From Verrucomicrobiia bacterium (GTDB taxonomy: Bacteria; Verrucomicrobiota; Verrucomicrobiia; Opitutales; Opitutaceae): a stretch of 64,000 nt of DNA. Shown in pieces: positions 35,384 through 44,426 of the stretch (its first letter is position 1; each line of letters begins with the position of its first letter). The DNA is taken from NCBI GenBank assembly GCA_011525695.1, contig WYBX01000154.1, forward strand, positions 1-64,000, written 5' to 3'. Under the pieces are notes generated by a model that was not told where the DNA came from, did not search any database, and saw only the letters and a list, made by a program, of their open reading frames with translations. A program made the position numbers and the translations under genes.

Positions 35384-37543
35384 CTACGTCTGGGCCCCGT
35401 AATATTTCTTGTAGCTCCGGTAGTAGCGGTAGTTCGAATAATACTCGATGCGACGTGGCGAAAGCCCGTTCAGGACGATCCCGAGCACCTCGTTCTTGCC
35501 GCCGCGCAGCGCCCGCATGTAGAGCCGGATATGTTTGCGGTAGGCGCGATTGAACCGGCAGACGTAGATCACCTCGTCAATCCGCTCCGCGATGAGCAGC
35601 GAGTCGGTGACGGCGCCGAGCGGGGGGGAATCGACGATCACCAGATCGTATTCGCGCTTCAGCCGTTCCAGCAGTTGCCCGAAGAGGGGATTTTCCAGGA
35701 GTTCGGTCGGGCTCTTGGAGCGTCCGCCCGAGCAGAGGAGGGACAGGTTGTCGGTGACGTTGATGATGCCGAGGGCGGAGTTGCGAGCGAGATCGCCCTC
35801 CAGGCTGGCGCCGGCTTCAAACCAGGCGAGCAGCCCGTTCGTGTTCTGCTGGTTGAAACGGCGGTGCAGCATGGGCCGGCGGAGGTCGCAATCGACCAGC
35901 AGGGTTTTCTTGCCATGCCGCGCGAAAGCCCCGGCGATGTTGCACGAGATCAGCGTCTTTCCCTCGCCCGGGATGGTGCTGGTGACGAGGATGGATTTGG
36001 GAAAGTCCAGCTTCGACGTGATCTTGACCGAGCTGTAGACGCTGAGGAAGGCCTCGGCACCGGGCGTCTGCTGGTTGTCCAGGAGGAGCCGATACCGTTC
36101 CTCATCCTTGGTTGACGCCAGGTCGGGGATGATACCGAGCAGGTTCGCTCCGATGAACGATTCGACGTCCCAGGAGCTCTTGATCCGGTCGTCGATGAAA
36201 CTGAGGCCGATGGCCACGCCGAAAAATACCAGCACGCCCATGAAGAGGGAGGTACGCAGGATTGCGGCGCGATTGGGGGAGATTGGATGCGGATTGGGTG
36301 TGGCACGGTCGAGAACCCGCACCGGGATCTTCTCGATATTCCTCACGGTCGTCGTCTCGTTCAACCGCGTGAGGACCGACATGTATTGTTGTTTCTTGTT
36401 GTCGGCCTGGCGCTTCAAGCTGCCGAATTGCACCGCGACATCGCTGAGGTGGAAGGATTCCTTTTCCGCGCGGGCATATTCCTCCTCGTAGGTCTGGAGC
36501 CGCGCCTGCGCCTCGCGGTACCGCGTGTTGATTTCCGCGATGGCGAGCGCAATCGCGCGCGCAAGATCGGCCTCGATGACCGCGATTTCGCTGGTCTTCT
36601 TGATCATGTCCGGGTGGCGTTCGAAGTAACGCTCGGAGAGAAGATTTTGCTCCTGCTGCAGTCGGGTGAGCTGGGCCTGGAGGGCGGGAACGGAGCCGTG
36701 TCCGGCAATATCGTTGATTTCGAGGAGGTTCCTGCCCTGGCCCTGAGACGATTCGATCTGCCGGACCTTGGCTTCCAGCGCCAGCACGGTCAGCCGCGCC
36801 TCGTCGCGCATCGCCCCGGCCTTTCGCAACCGGTCGGCGACCAGGTTCTGCGAGCTGTCGAGCGAGATGAGATTATGCTCGCGCATGTAGGCCTGAAGTT
36901 CGGCGTCCGCGGCCTCGGACTCCTGCTGCAGCCGCTTCTCCTGATCCTTCAGATAGGCGACGGCCTCCTCGTTCTTGCCGCCGAAGGTGTCGAGCAGGTA
37001 GCCCATGAACGCCTCGACATAGCGATTCGCAACCAGCGCGGCCGCCTCCGGATCCTCGTGCGTGACGTTGATGAAAAGGAGATAGCTGTTGCGGGGCGAC
37101 TGGGGATACACACTGCCCATCGACGGGGCCACGCTGGCGGCGGCGGTGCCCGGCGGGGCGCGTTTGAGCCCGGCCCGCCGCAGGATGTCGAGTTCAGGCG
37201 GGGTCAGCGACTCGAAGACCCGGGTGCGCAGCTTGTTGCTGTCGAGTATTTGCAGATACGTGTTGAGGTCGACATCAGACCGGACCGCCTGATCCACCAC
37301 TCCCTGGGTGGTCAGGATGGTCTCCGGTTTTTCGAACTGCATCGACGCCCGCGCGGAGTACAGCGGGATCGCCTGCATCTTCTTGTACCCGTATCCGATG
37401 GAGATCAGCAGTGCGAGCGGCAGGGCGATCCACAGGCGTTCCCGCAGAATGATGTAATAATCGCGCAGCGTCCGGCGCTCGACGGTTTCCTCGTCGCGCT
37501 CGGTGCCGGCCGCTGGCGGGTTCTTTTCATGCGGATCAGCCAT
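35384..37543 (-). CDS. Polysaccharide chain-length / tyrosine autokinase (Wzc-like)
   Basis: 719 residues, a fused Wzz domain and BY-kinase. A membrane helix near residues 38-50 is followed by a long periplasmic coiled-coil region (about 195-390). A second helix lies near 430-450. The cytoplasmic kinase has Walker A STIPGEGKT (about 522-530), Walker A' TLLVDCDLRRP (about 547-557) and Walker B LVIVDSPP. The tail is a tyrosine cluster (RIEYYSNYRYYRSYKKYYG), the normal autophosphorylation site. It should control length and export of an exopolysaccharide together with the outer-membrane exporter gene 15 bases upstream. Confidence 0.95.
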   Translation of the reverse strand: MADPHEKNPPAAGTERDEETVERRTLRDYYIILRERLWIALPLALLISIGYGYKKMQAIPLYSARASMQFEKPETILTTQGVVDQAVRSDVDLNTYLQILDSNKLRTRVFESLTPPELDILRRAGLKRAPPGTAAASVAPSMGSVYPQSPRNSYLLFINVTHEDPEAAALVANRYVEAFMGYLLDTFGGKNEEAVAYLKDQEKRLQQESEAADAELQAYMREHNLISLDSSQNLVADRLRKAGAMRDEARLTVLALEAKVRQIESSQGQGRNLLEINDIAGHGSVPALQAQLTRLQQEQNLLSERYFERHPDMIKKTSEIAVIEADLARAIALAIAEINTRYREAQARLQTYEEEYARAEKESFHLSDVAVQFGSLKRQADNKKQQYMSVLTRLNETTTVRNIEKIPVRVLDRATPNPHPISPNRAAILRTSLFMGVLVFFGVAIGLSFIDDRIKSSWDVESFIGANLLGIIPDLASTKDEERYRLLLDNQQTPGAEAFLSVYSSVKITSKLDFPKSILVTSTIPGEGKTLISCNIAGAFARHGKKTLLVDCDLRRPMLHRRFNQQNTNGLLAWFEAGASLEGDLARNSALGIINVTDNLSLLCSGGRSKSPTELLENPLFGQLLERLKREYDLVIVDSPPLGAVTDSLLIAERIDEVIYVCRFNRAYRKHIRLYMRALRGGKNEVLGIVLNGLSPRRIEYYSNYRYYRSYKKYYGAQT

Positions 37544-37558
37544 TGCGGTATTCCCGGG

Positions 37559-38209
37559 TTAGATCATCCGCTCCGGGACCCAGATGACGTCATCGGGCTG
37601 GAGGACGAATGCGGCATCTCCCGTGGTCGCCTTGGTCCGGCCCTTGAGCGCGCTGTCGACATCCAGGTCATGCACCTTGAGCGTTCCATCGGGCATCGTG
37701 CGCGTGACCCGCACCGCCGTCGCCTTGGCGGTTTCGGAGAACCCGCCGGCCTTGAAAATGATGTCCATGATGGTGGTTTCCGTGTCGGGCGGGAGTTCGT
37801 GCCGTCCGGGATTATTCACCTTGCCGCTGACAATCACGACACGCGGCGCATAGCCCTCGACGGTGATGGTGACCTGGGGATTCCGCAGGAAACGGCCGTC
37901 GCGGTAGGCCTTCTCGATCTCGGCCTGGGCCTCGAGGATCGTCATCCCGACGACGCGGACCTCGGTAATCAGCGGCATCGTGATCGTGCCGCGGGCGGAA
38001 TCGACGCGTTTGCCGCCGGCGGTGAGATTGGGTTCATCGAAGACGACGACGGCAATGGTGTCGCCCCGGGCGATGCGGTAGGGCACGTATTTCTTTTCAC
38101 CCTTGGCCTGGCCGATGGCAGGAACCTGGGCCGAAGCCGCCGCCCCGGCCAGGATCATGAGGGCGGCTGGCAGCAGCAGACGTTGGAGTATCATCGGGAA
38201 CATTTTCAT
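37559..38209 (-). CDS. Polysaccharide export protein (Wza-like)
   Basis: 216 residues with a signal peptide ending GAAASAQ. It has the poly_export domain (YRIARGDTIAVVVFDEPNLT ... GTITMPLITEVRVVGMTILEAQAEIEKAY) followed by one SLBB domain (RVVIVSGKVNNPGRHELPPD). This is shorter than E. coli Wza (about 380), which has more domains and a C-terminal pore helix. No lipobox cysteine is seen. It lies between the outer-membrane barrel gene and the Wzc-like kinase, consistent with an export complex where the separate barrel could provide the outer-membrane pore. Confidence 0.92.
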   Translation of the reverse strand: MKMFPMILQRLLLPAALMILAGAAASAQVPAIGQAKGEKKYVPYRIARGDTIAVVVFDEPNLTAGGKRVDSARGTITMPLITEVRVVGMTILEAQAEIEKAYRDGRFLRNPQVTITVEGYAPRVVIVSGKVNNPGRHELPPDTETTIMDIIFKAGGFSETAKATAVRVTRTMPDGTLKVHDLDVDSALKGRTKATTGDAAFVLQPDDVIWVPERMI

Positions 38210-38213
38210 GAAA

Positions 38214-39413
38214 TTACCACCGGCTCGAAACGTTCACCGCCCAGGACGTGCGGGCGAAGTCGGCGTACGCGAGGGTCGACCAGTTCTGGAACCACGAGTA
38301 GGAGGCGGAGAGGCTCAAATGCTCGTTCAGTGAGTAGGCGAGCGTGGTGCTCCAGGTGAGGAAATCGTCCTTGCGCTGGGCGCCGAGTTCGACCGGCGGC
38401 CCGAGAGAGATCACCATGCGTCCGCCTTCGCCAAGAAATTTGCTCTGACCCCAGCCGAGCGACCCATTGAGCGTCCAGCGCGAACTGTAGGCATATTGCG
38501 CGTTCAGGGCGGCGCTCGTGCTGTCGACCGAGGTCTCCAGTGCCGTGGTCGAAAAGTCCTTCGAGACTTGACCGCTCAGGCTTAGCCGCTTGCTCAATGC
38601 GTAGACGGCGGTGCCGCCGGCGGTCCAGGAGTCGAAGCGTTCATCGCCGGGCAGCCCGGTGTCCGGCTTGCGGGTCTGGTAGCCGATCCGCAGCCCGCCG
38701 TTCAGCCCGCGGATCAGCTTGCCCTGGATTCCGACGTTGATCCCGTGATCGGCGGCCGAGGTGCTGCGGGAGGTTTCATTGAACCGGTAGCGGTACCCGA
38801 TCGAGAGGTCCCGCTCGCTGCTCATGACATAGAACAGGTCGACCGAGGCCGAGTAGGTGCCGAGATCGGAAAAGAGCGTCTCGTCGACGTAATCCTGCAC
38901 GGAATAACCCAGCGCGCCGGCGGCGGAAAGCACGCCATTAATGGGATACTTTGCGTTCAAGGCGGAGGAATAACCCCATGATTCGCTCCGCAGGTTCACG
39001 GCGGCATCCGCCCGGCTCTCCCGTTGCGCCTGCAGGGAGAGCGACCCGGTCGTGCGACCGCTTTGCTTGGTGAACTCGAGGCTGTAACCGGGATTGGCGA
39101 AATCCTCCTCCTTGAGCGTCGCGAACCGGGCGGCATCGACGGAGATGCTCGCGTTTACGCCAATCCATCCGGCCCGCCGGACGTAATCGGCGGTGATGCT
39201 GGAGGAGTAGACATAGTCGCCGCGGCCATCGCTGTTGGCGTGCACGTTGGAATCGTGGGAAACGCCGGCGGAAAGGGTCGTGTGGATCTGATCGCGACCG
39301 TCATTGAAACGCACCAGCGCCTGGGCGGGCGGACAGGTCAGCAGGGCCGCCAGGACGGTTGCCAGGGTGGCGCGGAATTCCTGCTGTGAAATCTTCTGCA
39401 AGGCACGCATCAT
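38214..39413 (-). CDS. Outer-membrane beta-barrel protein of EPS cluster
   Basis: 399 residues with a signal peptide ending PAQA. The rest alternates polar and hydrophobic residues with aromatic girdles (VSHDSNVHANSDGRGDYVYSS, LSIGYRYRFNETSRS) and ends SSRW with a terminal aromatic residue, as expected for a barrel of about 16-18 strands. It resembles EpsL/BBP2-type barrels found with exopolysaccharide genes. It starts 9 bases before the stop region of the FecR-like gene and is followed 4 bases later by the Wza-like gene, so all four genes look like one operon. Confidence 0.85.
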   Translation of the reverse strand: MMRALQKISQQEFRATLATVLAALLTCPPAQALVRFNDGRDQIHTTLSAGVSHDSNVHANSDGRGDYVYSSSITADYVRRAGWIGVNASISVDAARFATLKEEDFANPGYSLEFTKQSGRTTGSLSLQAQRESRADAAVNLRSESWGYSSALNAKYPINGVLSAAGALGYSVQDYVDETLFSDLGTYSASVDLFYVMSSERDLSIGYRYRFNETSRSTSAADHGINVGIQGKLIRGLNGGLRIGYQTRKPDTGLPGDERFDSWTAGGTAVYALSKRLSLSGQVSKDFSTTALETSVDSTSAALNAQYAYSSRWTLNGSLGWGQSKFLGEGGRMVISLGPPVELGAQRKDDFLTWSTTLAYSLNEHLSLSASYSWFQNWSTLAYADFARTSWAVNVSSRW

Positions 39414-39422
39414 CGGGACGCA

Positions 39423-40403
39423 TCAACCTCCGCTTCGGTCCTGACCGGAGGTGAGAATGATCTGGGCGGGGCTGATCGTGAATTGCACCGGCAGTTCTTC
39501 CGGCACGACCTCCACCGCGACAATTTCCGTGAGCGTCGTCCCGCCATCGGCTGCACCGTCGAATGCGGTGACCGCACCGGCGCCAGCGGCATCCTCGGAA
39601 CCGTCAGCGACGCTGTCGCCGGGGACCTGTACACGCTCCTCGAAATAGACCGTGCGTTTGGCGAGGCAGGCCATGGCGACCTTGTCATCCAGCGCTGGCA
39701 GGGCGTGCCGGGGAATCGGCGTGATTTGAATCGAATTCGGCTGGCCCGCGGAGCCGCGGCGGAGAATCGCCTGCTCTCCGGCACGGATGGTGTGGCCGCC
39801 CATGTCCTGCGGACCGGCGCGCACGACGCTTTCGCCCTCCAGCATGGAGATGCGGGTCAGTTCAGGCTCCGTCTCAATCACGACCTTCCGGCCGCGGATG
39901 TTCACGGAGCCGTGTGGTGTCTGGTAGGTCATGTTGCTGCCGGCGACGAGCTTGCTCGTGCAAAGACCGACGGTGCCCCGCGCCACGAAGGCCTGCGTCT
40001 GCGAAATGGAGGGTTCCACATCCATGTCGGTGCGCTGCGGGGTGAAGGGTTCCTGGACGAAACGCCGGACTTCGACCCGCGTGTCGCTGTCGAAAAACGC
40101 TCCCGTGCCGTTGGAGTAGACCATCGTGGAAAAACTTGGCGTCCGGCTGTCGGAGTGGGCGGCCCGCCTGGTTTCAATCACGCTGCCCTGCGCCGAAAAG
40201 ACCGAGCGTCGGCTGACATCATGGATGGTCTCGCCCGTATCAATCAATGCCTCTCCGCTGACATCGGTAAAGAAGACCTTGGAAACGGGGTTCCGCTTCC
40301 GTTCCTGGGCCTCCATGGTGGAAACGATGCAGGCGAGGCAGGAGACACCGACGAGAACCCAGGGGAATTGCCGGCCATGGCGGCCAAAAGGATGGGATGT
40401 CAT
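39423..40403 (-). CDS. FecR-domain secreted protein
   Basis: 326 residues from the ATG at 40403. The signal peptide is WVLVGVSCLACIVSTMEAQ. Residues about 60-220 match a FecR-like domain: GTGAFFDSDTRVEVRRF, ARGTVGLCTSKLVAGSNMTYQTPHG and EGESVVRAGPQDMGGHTIRAGEQAIL. In exopolysaccharide clusters such proteins are thought to sense or anchor at the envelope; here no sigma factor is adjacent. The C-terminal 70 residues are low complexity (ADGSEDAAGAGAVTAFDGAADGG). It is the first gene of the EPS cluster and lies 81 bases after the LeuRS stop. Confidence 0.8.
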   Translation of the reverse strand: MTSHPFGRHGRQFPWVLVGVSCLACIVSTMEAQERKRNPVSKVFFTDVSGEALIDTGETIHDVSRRSVFSAQGSVIETRRAAHSDSRTPSFSTMVYSNGTGAFFDSDTRVEVRRFVQEPFTPQRTDMDVEPSISQTQAFVARGTVGLCTSKLVAGSNMTYQTPHGSVNIRGRKVVIETEPELTRISMLEGESVVRAGPQDMGGHTIRAGEQAILRRGSAGQPNSIQITPIPRHALPALDDKVAMACLAKRTVYFEERVQVPGDSVADGSEDAAGAGAVTAFDGAADGGTTLTEIVAVEVVPEELPVQFTISPAQIILTSGQDRSGG

Positions 40404-40484
40404 CGATCTGTGAGTTTGGGGCTTTGTGCGGGCCCTAAACTGGGGGAAAGACCCTAGACAACGCAAGTTCGTAATTACACGGAG

Positions 40485-43052
40485 TTACTCCACCACGACG
40501 TTGAGAATTTTGTTTGGCACAAAGACGATCCTGCGGACGGTTTTCCCCTGCAAGTACGGCTGCACCCGCGGGTTGCTGTGAGCAAACGCCAGAGCCTCCT
40601 CCTGGGTCGTGTTGACGGGCACGGTCTGATCGCCCCGATGCTTTCCATTCACCTGGAAGACGAGCCTGACATCGGTGGCTGCCAGGATGGAGGAATCGAA
40701 TTCCGGCCAGGGTGCAGCCATGATGGAGCCGGTGCCGCCGAGCCGGGACCACAGCTCCTCCGCGATGTGCGGCGCGAAGGGTGCCAGCAACTGGAGGAAC
40801 CGGAGTGCGGTGGAACGCGGGATCGCCGGCGCCTTCTGCAGGGCATTGGCCAGGATCATCAACTGGGAAATCGCGGTGTTGAACCGGAGCTGCTCGATGT
40901 CCTCCCCAACCTTTCGGATGGTCTCGTGAACCAGCTTCCTCAATTCGGGAGTTTCGGAGGCACTTTCGGAGATTTTTGAACTGACGGCGCCATCTGGCCC
41001 GATCAACTCGCGCCAGACCTTGTGGAGGAAACGATGGACGCCCTCGATGCCGCGGGGATTCCACGGCTTCATCGCCTCGAGCGGACCGAGGAACATCAGG
41101 TAAAGCCGCAGGGTGTCTGTCCCGTGCGAAGCGATGATTGTGTCCGGATTGACGACGTTGCCGCGGCTCTTGGACATCTTCTCCCCGTCCTCGCCGAGGA
41201 TGATGCCCTGGTGGAAAAGCTTCTTGAACGGCTCGGGCTCGGGAACGATGCCGAGATCGAAGAGCACCTGGTGCCAGAAGCGGGCATAGAGGAGGTGCAG
41301 CACGGCATGTTCGGCGCCGCCGACATACAAATCGGGCGTGCCCCAATACCGGAGGGCGGACGGCGCGGCGATCGCGTGATCGTTGCGGGGATCGAGGAAT
41401 CGCAGGTAATACCAGCAGGAGCCGGCCCACTGCGGCATCGTATTCGTTTCCCTGCGACCGCGCACCCAGGCGGGGCCCGGGGGTCGGGGCTGCGAGGCGG
41501 GTTGGGCCGATCCGTCCTCGACGTTGAACCAGATGTCGACCCAGTCGGTCTCGTTGGCGAGGGGACTTTCCCCGGTTCCGCTCGGGAGGTAGGACTGCAC
41601 GGCGGGCAGTTCCAGGGGCAGTGCTGATTCCGGCAGTGGCAGCGCGAACGAGGTCCTCCCGCCCTGCGTGAAGGTCACGGGTTCGGTCGGAAGCGTGTCA
41701 CCGCGCAAGGTGCGGGCCAGGGCAAAATCCTCTTCGCTGACCCAGACGATCGGAAACGGTTCGCCCCAGTAACGTTGGCGGGAGAACAGCCAGTCGCGCA
41801 GCTTGAAATTGACCGTGGGCTGACCAGCACCGCGCTCGGCCAGTTCCGTCGTGATCCGCCGCTTGGCCTCGCTCGACGGCAGCCCATTGTAGGGCCCTGA
41901 ATTCATCAGCGGTCCGTCACCGGTGTAAGGCAGCTCCGCCGTGGGACCGCCGTCGATCACCTGGACGATCGGCAATTCAAACTGGCGTGCGAATTCAAAG
42001 TCGCGCTCGTCGTGGCCGGGGACCGCCATGATCGCACCGGTGCCGTAGCCCATCAGGACATAGTCGGCGACCCAGATGGGCACCCGGGCGCCGTTCACGG
42101 GATTGATTGCGAACGAGCCGGTGAAGACGCCGGATTTTTCCTTGGCCAGGTCGGTGCGCTCGAGATCGCTTTTCGCCGCGGCCTTCCTGCGATAGGCGGT
42201 TACGTCGGCCCGCTGCTCGTTCACCGTCAGCGCGTCGACCAGCGGATGTTCGGGTGCGAGGACCATGTAAGTGCAGCCGAACAGGGTGTCGGGCCTGGTC
42301 GTGAAGACCTTGAGCGGACCGAGCGCGCCATGCTCGAGTTGGAAGACAATTTCGGCGCCTTCACTCCGGCCAATCCACGCCTCCTGCATCCGTTTCGTCG
42401 AGTCCGGCCAGTCCACGTCCTTCAATCCGGCCAGCAGCCGCTCCGCATAGGCGGTGATCCGCAGCACCCACTGGCGGAGGTTTCGGCGCTCGACCGGGAA
42501 ACCCCCGACTTCGCTCCGGCCCTCGACCACCTCCTCGTTCGCCAGGACGGTGCGGAGTTCCGGGCACCACCAGACGGGACGCTCGTCCACATAGGCGAGC
42601 CCGCGCCGGAACAGCTGCAGGAAAATCCACTGCGTCCAGCGGAAGTACCGGGGATCGGTCGTGTCGATCTCGCGCTCCCAGTCGTACGAAAATCCGAGGG
42701 CCTTGATCTGCCGCTTGAAGTTGACGATGTTGTTCCGGGTGTTCGAGGCGGGGTGGGTGCCGGTCTTGACCGCATGCTGTTCCGCCGGGAGTCCGAAGGC
42801 GTCCCAACCAATCGGATGCAGGACATTGAAGCCTTTGGCGCGCTTGTAACGGGCCAGAATGTCCGTCGCCGTGTAGCCCTCGGGATGGCCGATGTGCAGC
42901 CCCGACCCCGAAGGATAGGGGAACATGTCGAGGACGTAGTACTTGGGCCGGGACGAATCGTTCGGCGCACAAAAGGAGCGATTTTTCTCCCAGAACGTTT
43001 GCCAGTACGGCTCGATGTCGTGGAAGTTGTAGTCCGTGCTCGTGGTAGCCAT
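40485..43052 (-). CDS. leuS: Leucyl-tRNA synthetase
   Basis: 855 residues. It is a class I synthetase of the bacterial LeuRS type. The HIGH-type motif is in FPYPSGSGLHIGHPEGYTATD and the KMSKS motif in GEDGEKMSKSRGNVVNPDT. The editing (CP1) domain includes TTRPDTLFGCTYMVLAPEHPL. The C-terminal anticodon-binding domain ends NKILNVVVE. It charges tRNA-Leu. Its start codon lies 33 bases from the start of a divergent HtrA-like protease gene. Confidence 0.97.
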   Translation of the reverse strand: MATTSTDYNFHDIEPYWQTFWEKNRSFCAPNDSSRPKYYVLDMFPYPSGSGLHIGHPEGYTATDILARYKRAKGFNVLHPIGWDAFGLPAEQHAVKTGTHPASNTRNNIVNFKRQIKALGFSYDWEREIDTTDPRYFRWTQWIFLQLFRRGLAYVDERPVWWCPELRTVLANEEVVEGRSEVGGFPVERRNLRQWVLRITAYAERLLAGLKDVDWPDSTKRMQEAWIGRSEGAEIVFQLEHGALGPLKVFTTRPDTLFGCTYMVLAPEHPLVDALTVNEQRADVTAYRRKAAAKSDLERTDLAKEKSGVFTGSFAINPVNGARVPIWVADYVLMGYGTGAIMAVPGHDERDFEFARQFELPIVQVIDGGPTAELPYTGDGPLMNSGPYNGLPSSEAKRRITTELAERGAGQPTVNFKLRDWLFSRQRYWGEPFPIVWVSEEDFALARTLRGDTLPTEPVTFTQGGRTSFALPLPESALPLELPAVQSYLPSGTGESPLANETDWVDIWFNVEDGSAQPASQPRPPGPAWVRGRRETNTMPQWAGSCWYYLRFLDPRNDHAIAAPSALRYWGTPDLYVGGAEHAVLHLLYARFWHQVLFDLGIVPEPEPFKKLFHQGIILGEDGEKMSKSRGNVVNPDTIIASHGTDTLRLYLMFLGPLEAMKPWNPRGIEGVHRFLHKVWRELIGPDGAVSSKISESASETPELRKLVHETIRKVGEDIEQLRFNTAISQLMILANALQKAPAIPRSTALRFLQLLAPFAPHIAEELWSRLGGTGSIMAAPWPEFDSSILAATDVRLVFQVNGKHRGDQTVPVNTTQEEALAFAHSNPRVQPYLQGKTVRRIVFVPNKILNVVVE

Positions 43053-43085
43053 CGTGTGAAATTTGCGACTCTGAAATCTTTCCCG

Positions 43086-44426
43086 GTGCGGTCAATCTCC
43101 GCGCTCCTCCTCGTTCTTGCCGCCGGCGGCGTGGGCGCCGCCGAGGCCGCCATGAATCCCGGCTTCAACCGGCTGCTCGAGGCGGTGGTGCGGATTGACG
43201 TTCGCGAGATCGCCTTCGAGGCCGGCACCCGCCGCTACGCCTCCAGCCTGGGATCGGGAGTGATCATTTCACCCGATGGCATCGTGCTCACCAACGCCCA
43301 CGTTGTCAGCCGGCGGGCGGTGGAGATCAACGTGACGCTCGCCAACCTCGAACGGGTGGGGGCGAAGCTCATCGGCTGGGACCACTGGACCGACCTCGCG
43401 GTGCTCCGGATCGACCTCGAAGAGGTGAAGCGGCGCGACTGGGCGTGGGAGATGTCGCACGCCGAGTTCGGGGACAGTCACGCGCTCTATCCGGCACAGG
43501 TCGTGTACGCGGTCGGCACGCCGCACGGGCTCACGCGCACGGTGACCCGGGGGATCGTTTCGAACCAGAACCGCTATTTCGAGGACAGCCGGGGTGTGAA
43601 CGGCTATGAGACCGGTACGTTCAACACCTGGTTGCAGACCGACGCGGCGATCAACCCCGGCAACTCGGGCGGACCGCTGGTGACCGAGGATGGGCGCGTG
43701 GTGGGAATCACTTCGCGCGGTTATCTCGGCGCCAACAACCTTGGCTTCGCCATCCCCTCGGCGACCGCGCGCGCCGTGCTGGAGGCGCTCCTGCGGGATG
43801 GTGAGATAGTGCGCAGCTACGTCGGTCTGGTGCCCGGTGCGTTGCAGGATCTCGAGAACTTCTATTCGCTCGAACTTGCGGCGGGCGGGGTGCTGATCAA
43901 CAGCGTCGATCCGGGATCGCCGGCGGCCCGGGCCGGCCTGCGCGGGGGCGATCTCGTGATGGCGATCGATGGCGAGAAGGTCGATGGGCGCTTCCCCGAA
44001 CAACTTCCGCCGATCCAGAACCGGATCGCCAGCCGGCCCGTTGGCGCGACCCTCACGTTTACGGTCCGGCGCAATGGCGAGGCGCGTGATTATCCGGTCG
44101 TGACTGAGAAGCTCGAGAGCCGGGTGGGCGAGGAATGGGCGCTGGAAAAATGGGGACTCAGCGTGCGGAAGGTGTCGCGCGCCTATGCCCGCGAGAACCA
44201 GCTCGAGGAGGAGACCGGCGTCGTCGTCATCGGCCTGCAGTCCGGATTTCCCGCCGCCGTCGCGGGGCTGTCCCGCGGAGATGTGATCACCAAAATCAAT
44301 CAGCAGCCGATCGACACGCTCGAGGTGATCAAGACCGCCCATGCGAAGTACGAGGCACAGCCGGAGCCGACACTGTTCGAAGCCCGGCGCAACCGGCGCG
44401 TATCGCTCTACATCGTGAAACCATGA
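43086..44426 (+). CDS. HtrA-like serine protease with two PDZ domains
   Basis: 446 residues from the GTG at 43086, which gives a clean signal peptide (RSISALLLVLAAGGVGA); a GTG at 43056 is an alternative and would sit 4 bases from the leuS start. The trypsin-like triad is complete: His72 (LTNAHVV), Asp103 (WTDLAVL) and Ser194 (NPGNSGGPL). Two PDZ domains follow (about 235-335 and 350-440). It is a periplasmic quality-control protease of the Deg family. Its stop overlaps the start of the next gene as ATGA, so the degenerate paralogue downstream is translationally coupled. Confidence 0.93.
   Translation: MRSISALLLVLAAGGVGAAEAAMNPGFNRLLEAVVRIDVREIAFEAGTRRYASSLGSGVIISPDGIVLTNAHVVSRRAVEINVTLANLERVGAKLIGWDHWTDLAVLRIDLEEVKRRDWAWEMSHAEFGDSHALYPAQVVYAVGTPHGLTRTVTRGIVSNQNRYFEDSRGVNGYETGTFNTWLQTDAAINPGNSGGPLVTEDGRVVGITSRGYLGANNLGFAIPSATARAVLEALLRDGEIVRSYVGLVPGALQDLENFYSLELAAGGVLINSVDPGSPAARAGLRGGDLVMAIDGEKVDGRFPEQLPPIQNRIASRPVGATLTFTVRRNGEARDYPVVTEKLESRVGEEWALEKWGLSVRKVSRAYARENQLEEETGVVVIGLQSGFPAAVAGLSRGDVITKINQQPIDTLEVIKTAHAKYEAQPEPTLFEARRNRRVSLYIVKP

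Noticed and set aside
36287..38359. Long plus-strand open frame of 690 codons opposite the Wzc-like gene
   Set aside because: It is antisense to a clear kinase and exporter. Its composition (rich in R, G, H, D) is that of GC-driven shadow frames, with no domain.
42012..43055. Upstream extension of the HtrA-like frame through leuS
   Set aside because: The frame is open only because of GC bias. The signal peptide fixes the real start near 43086.
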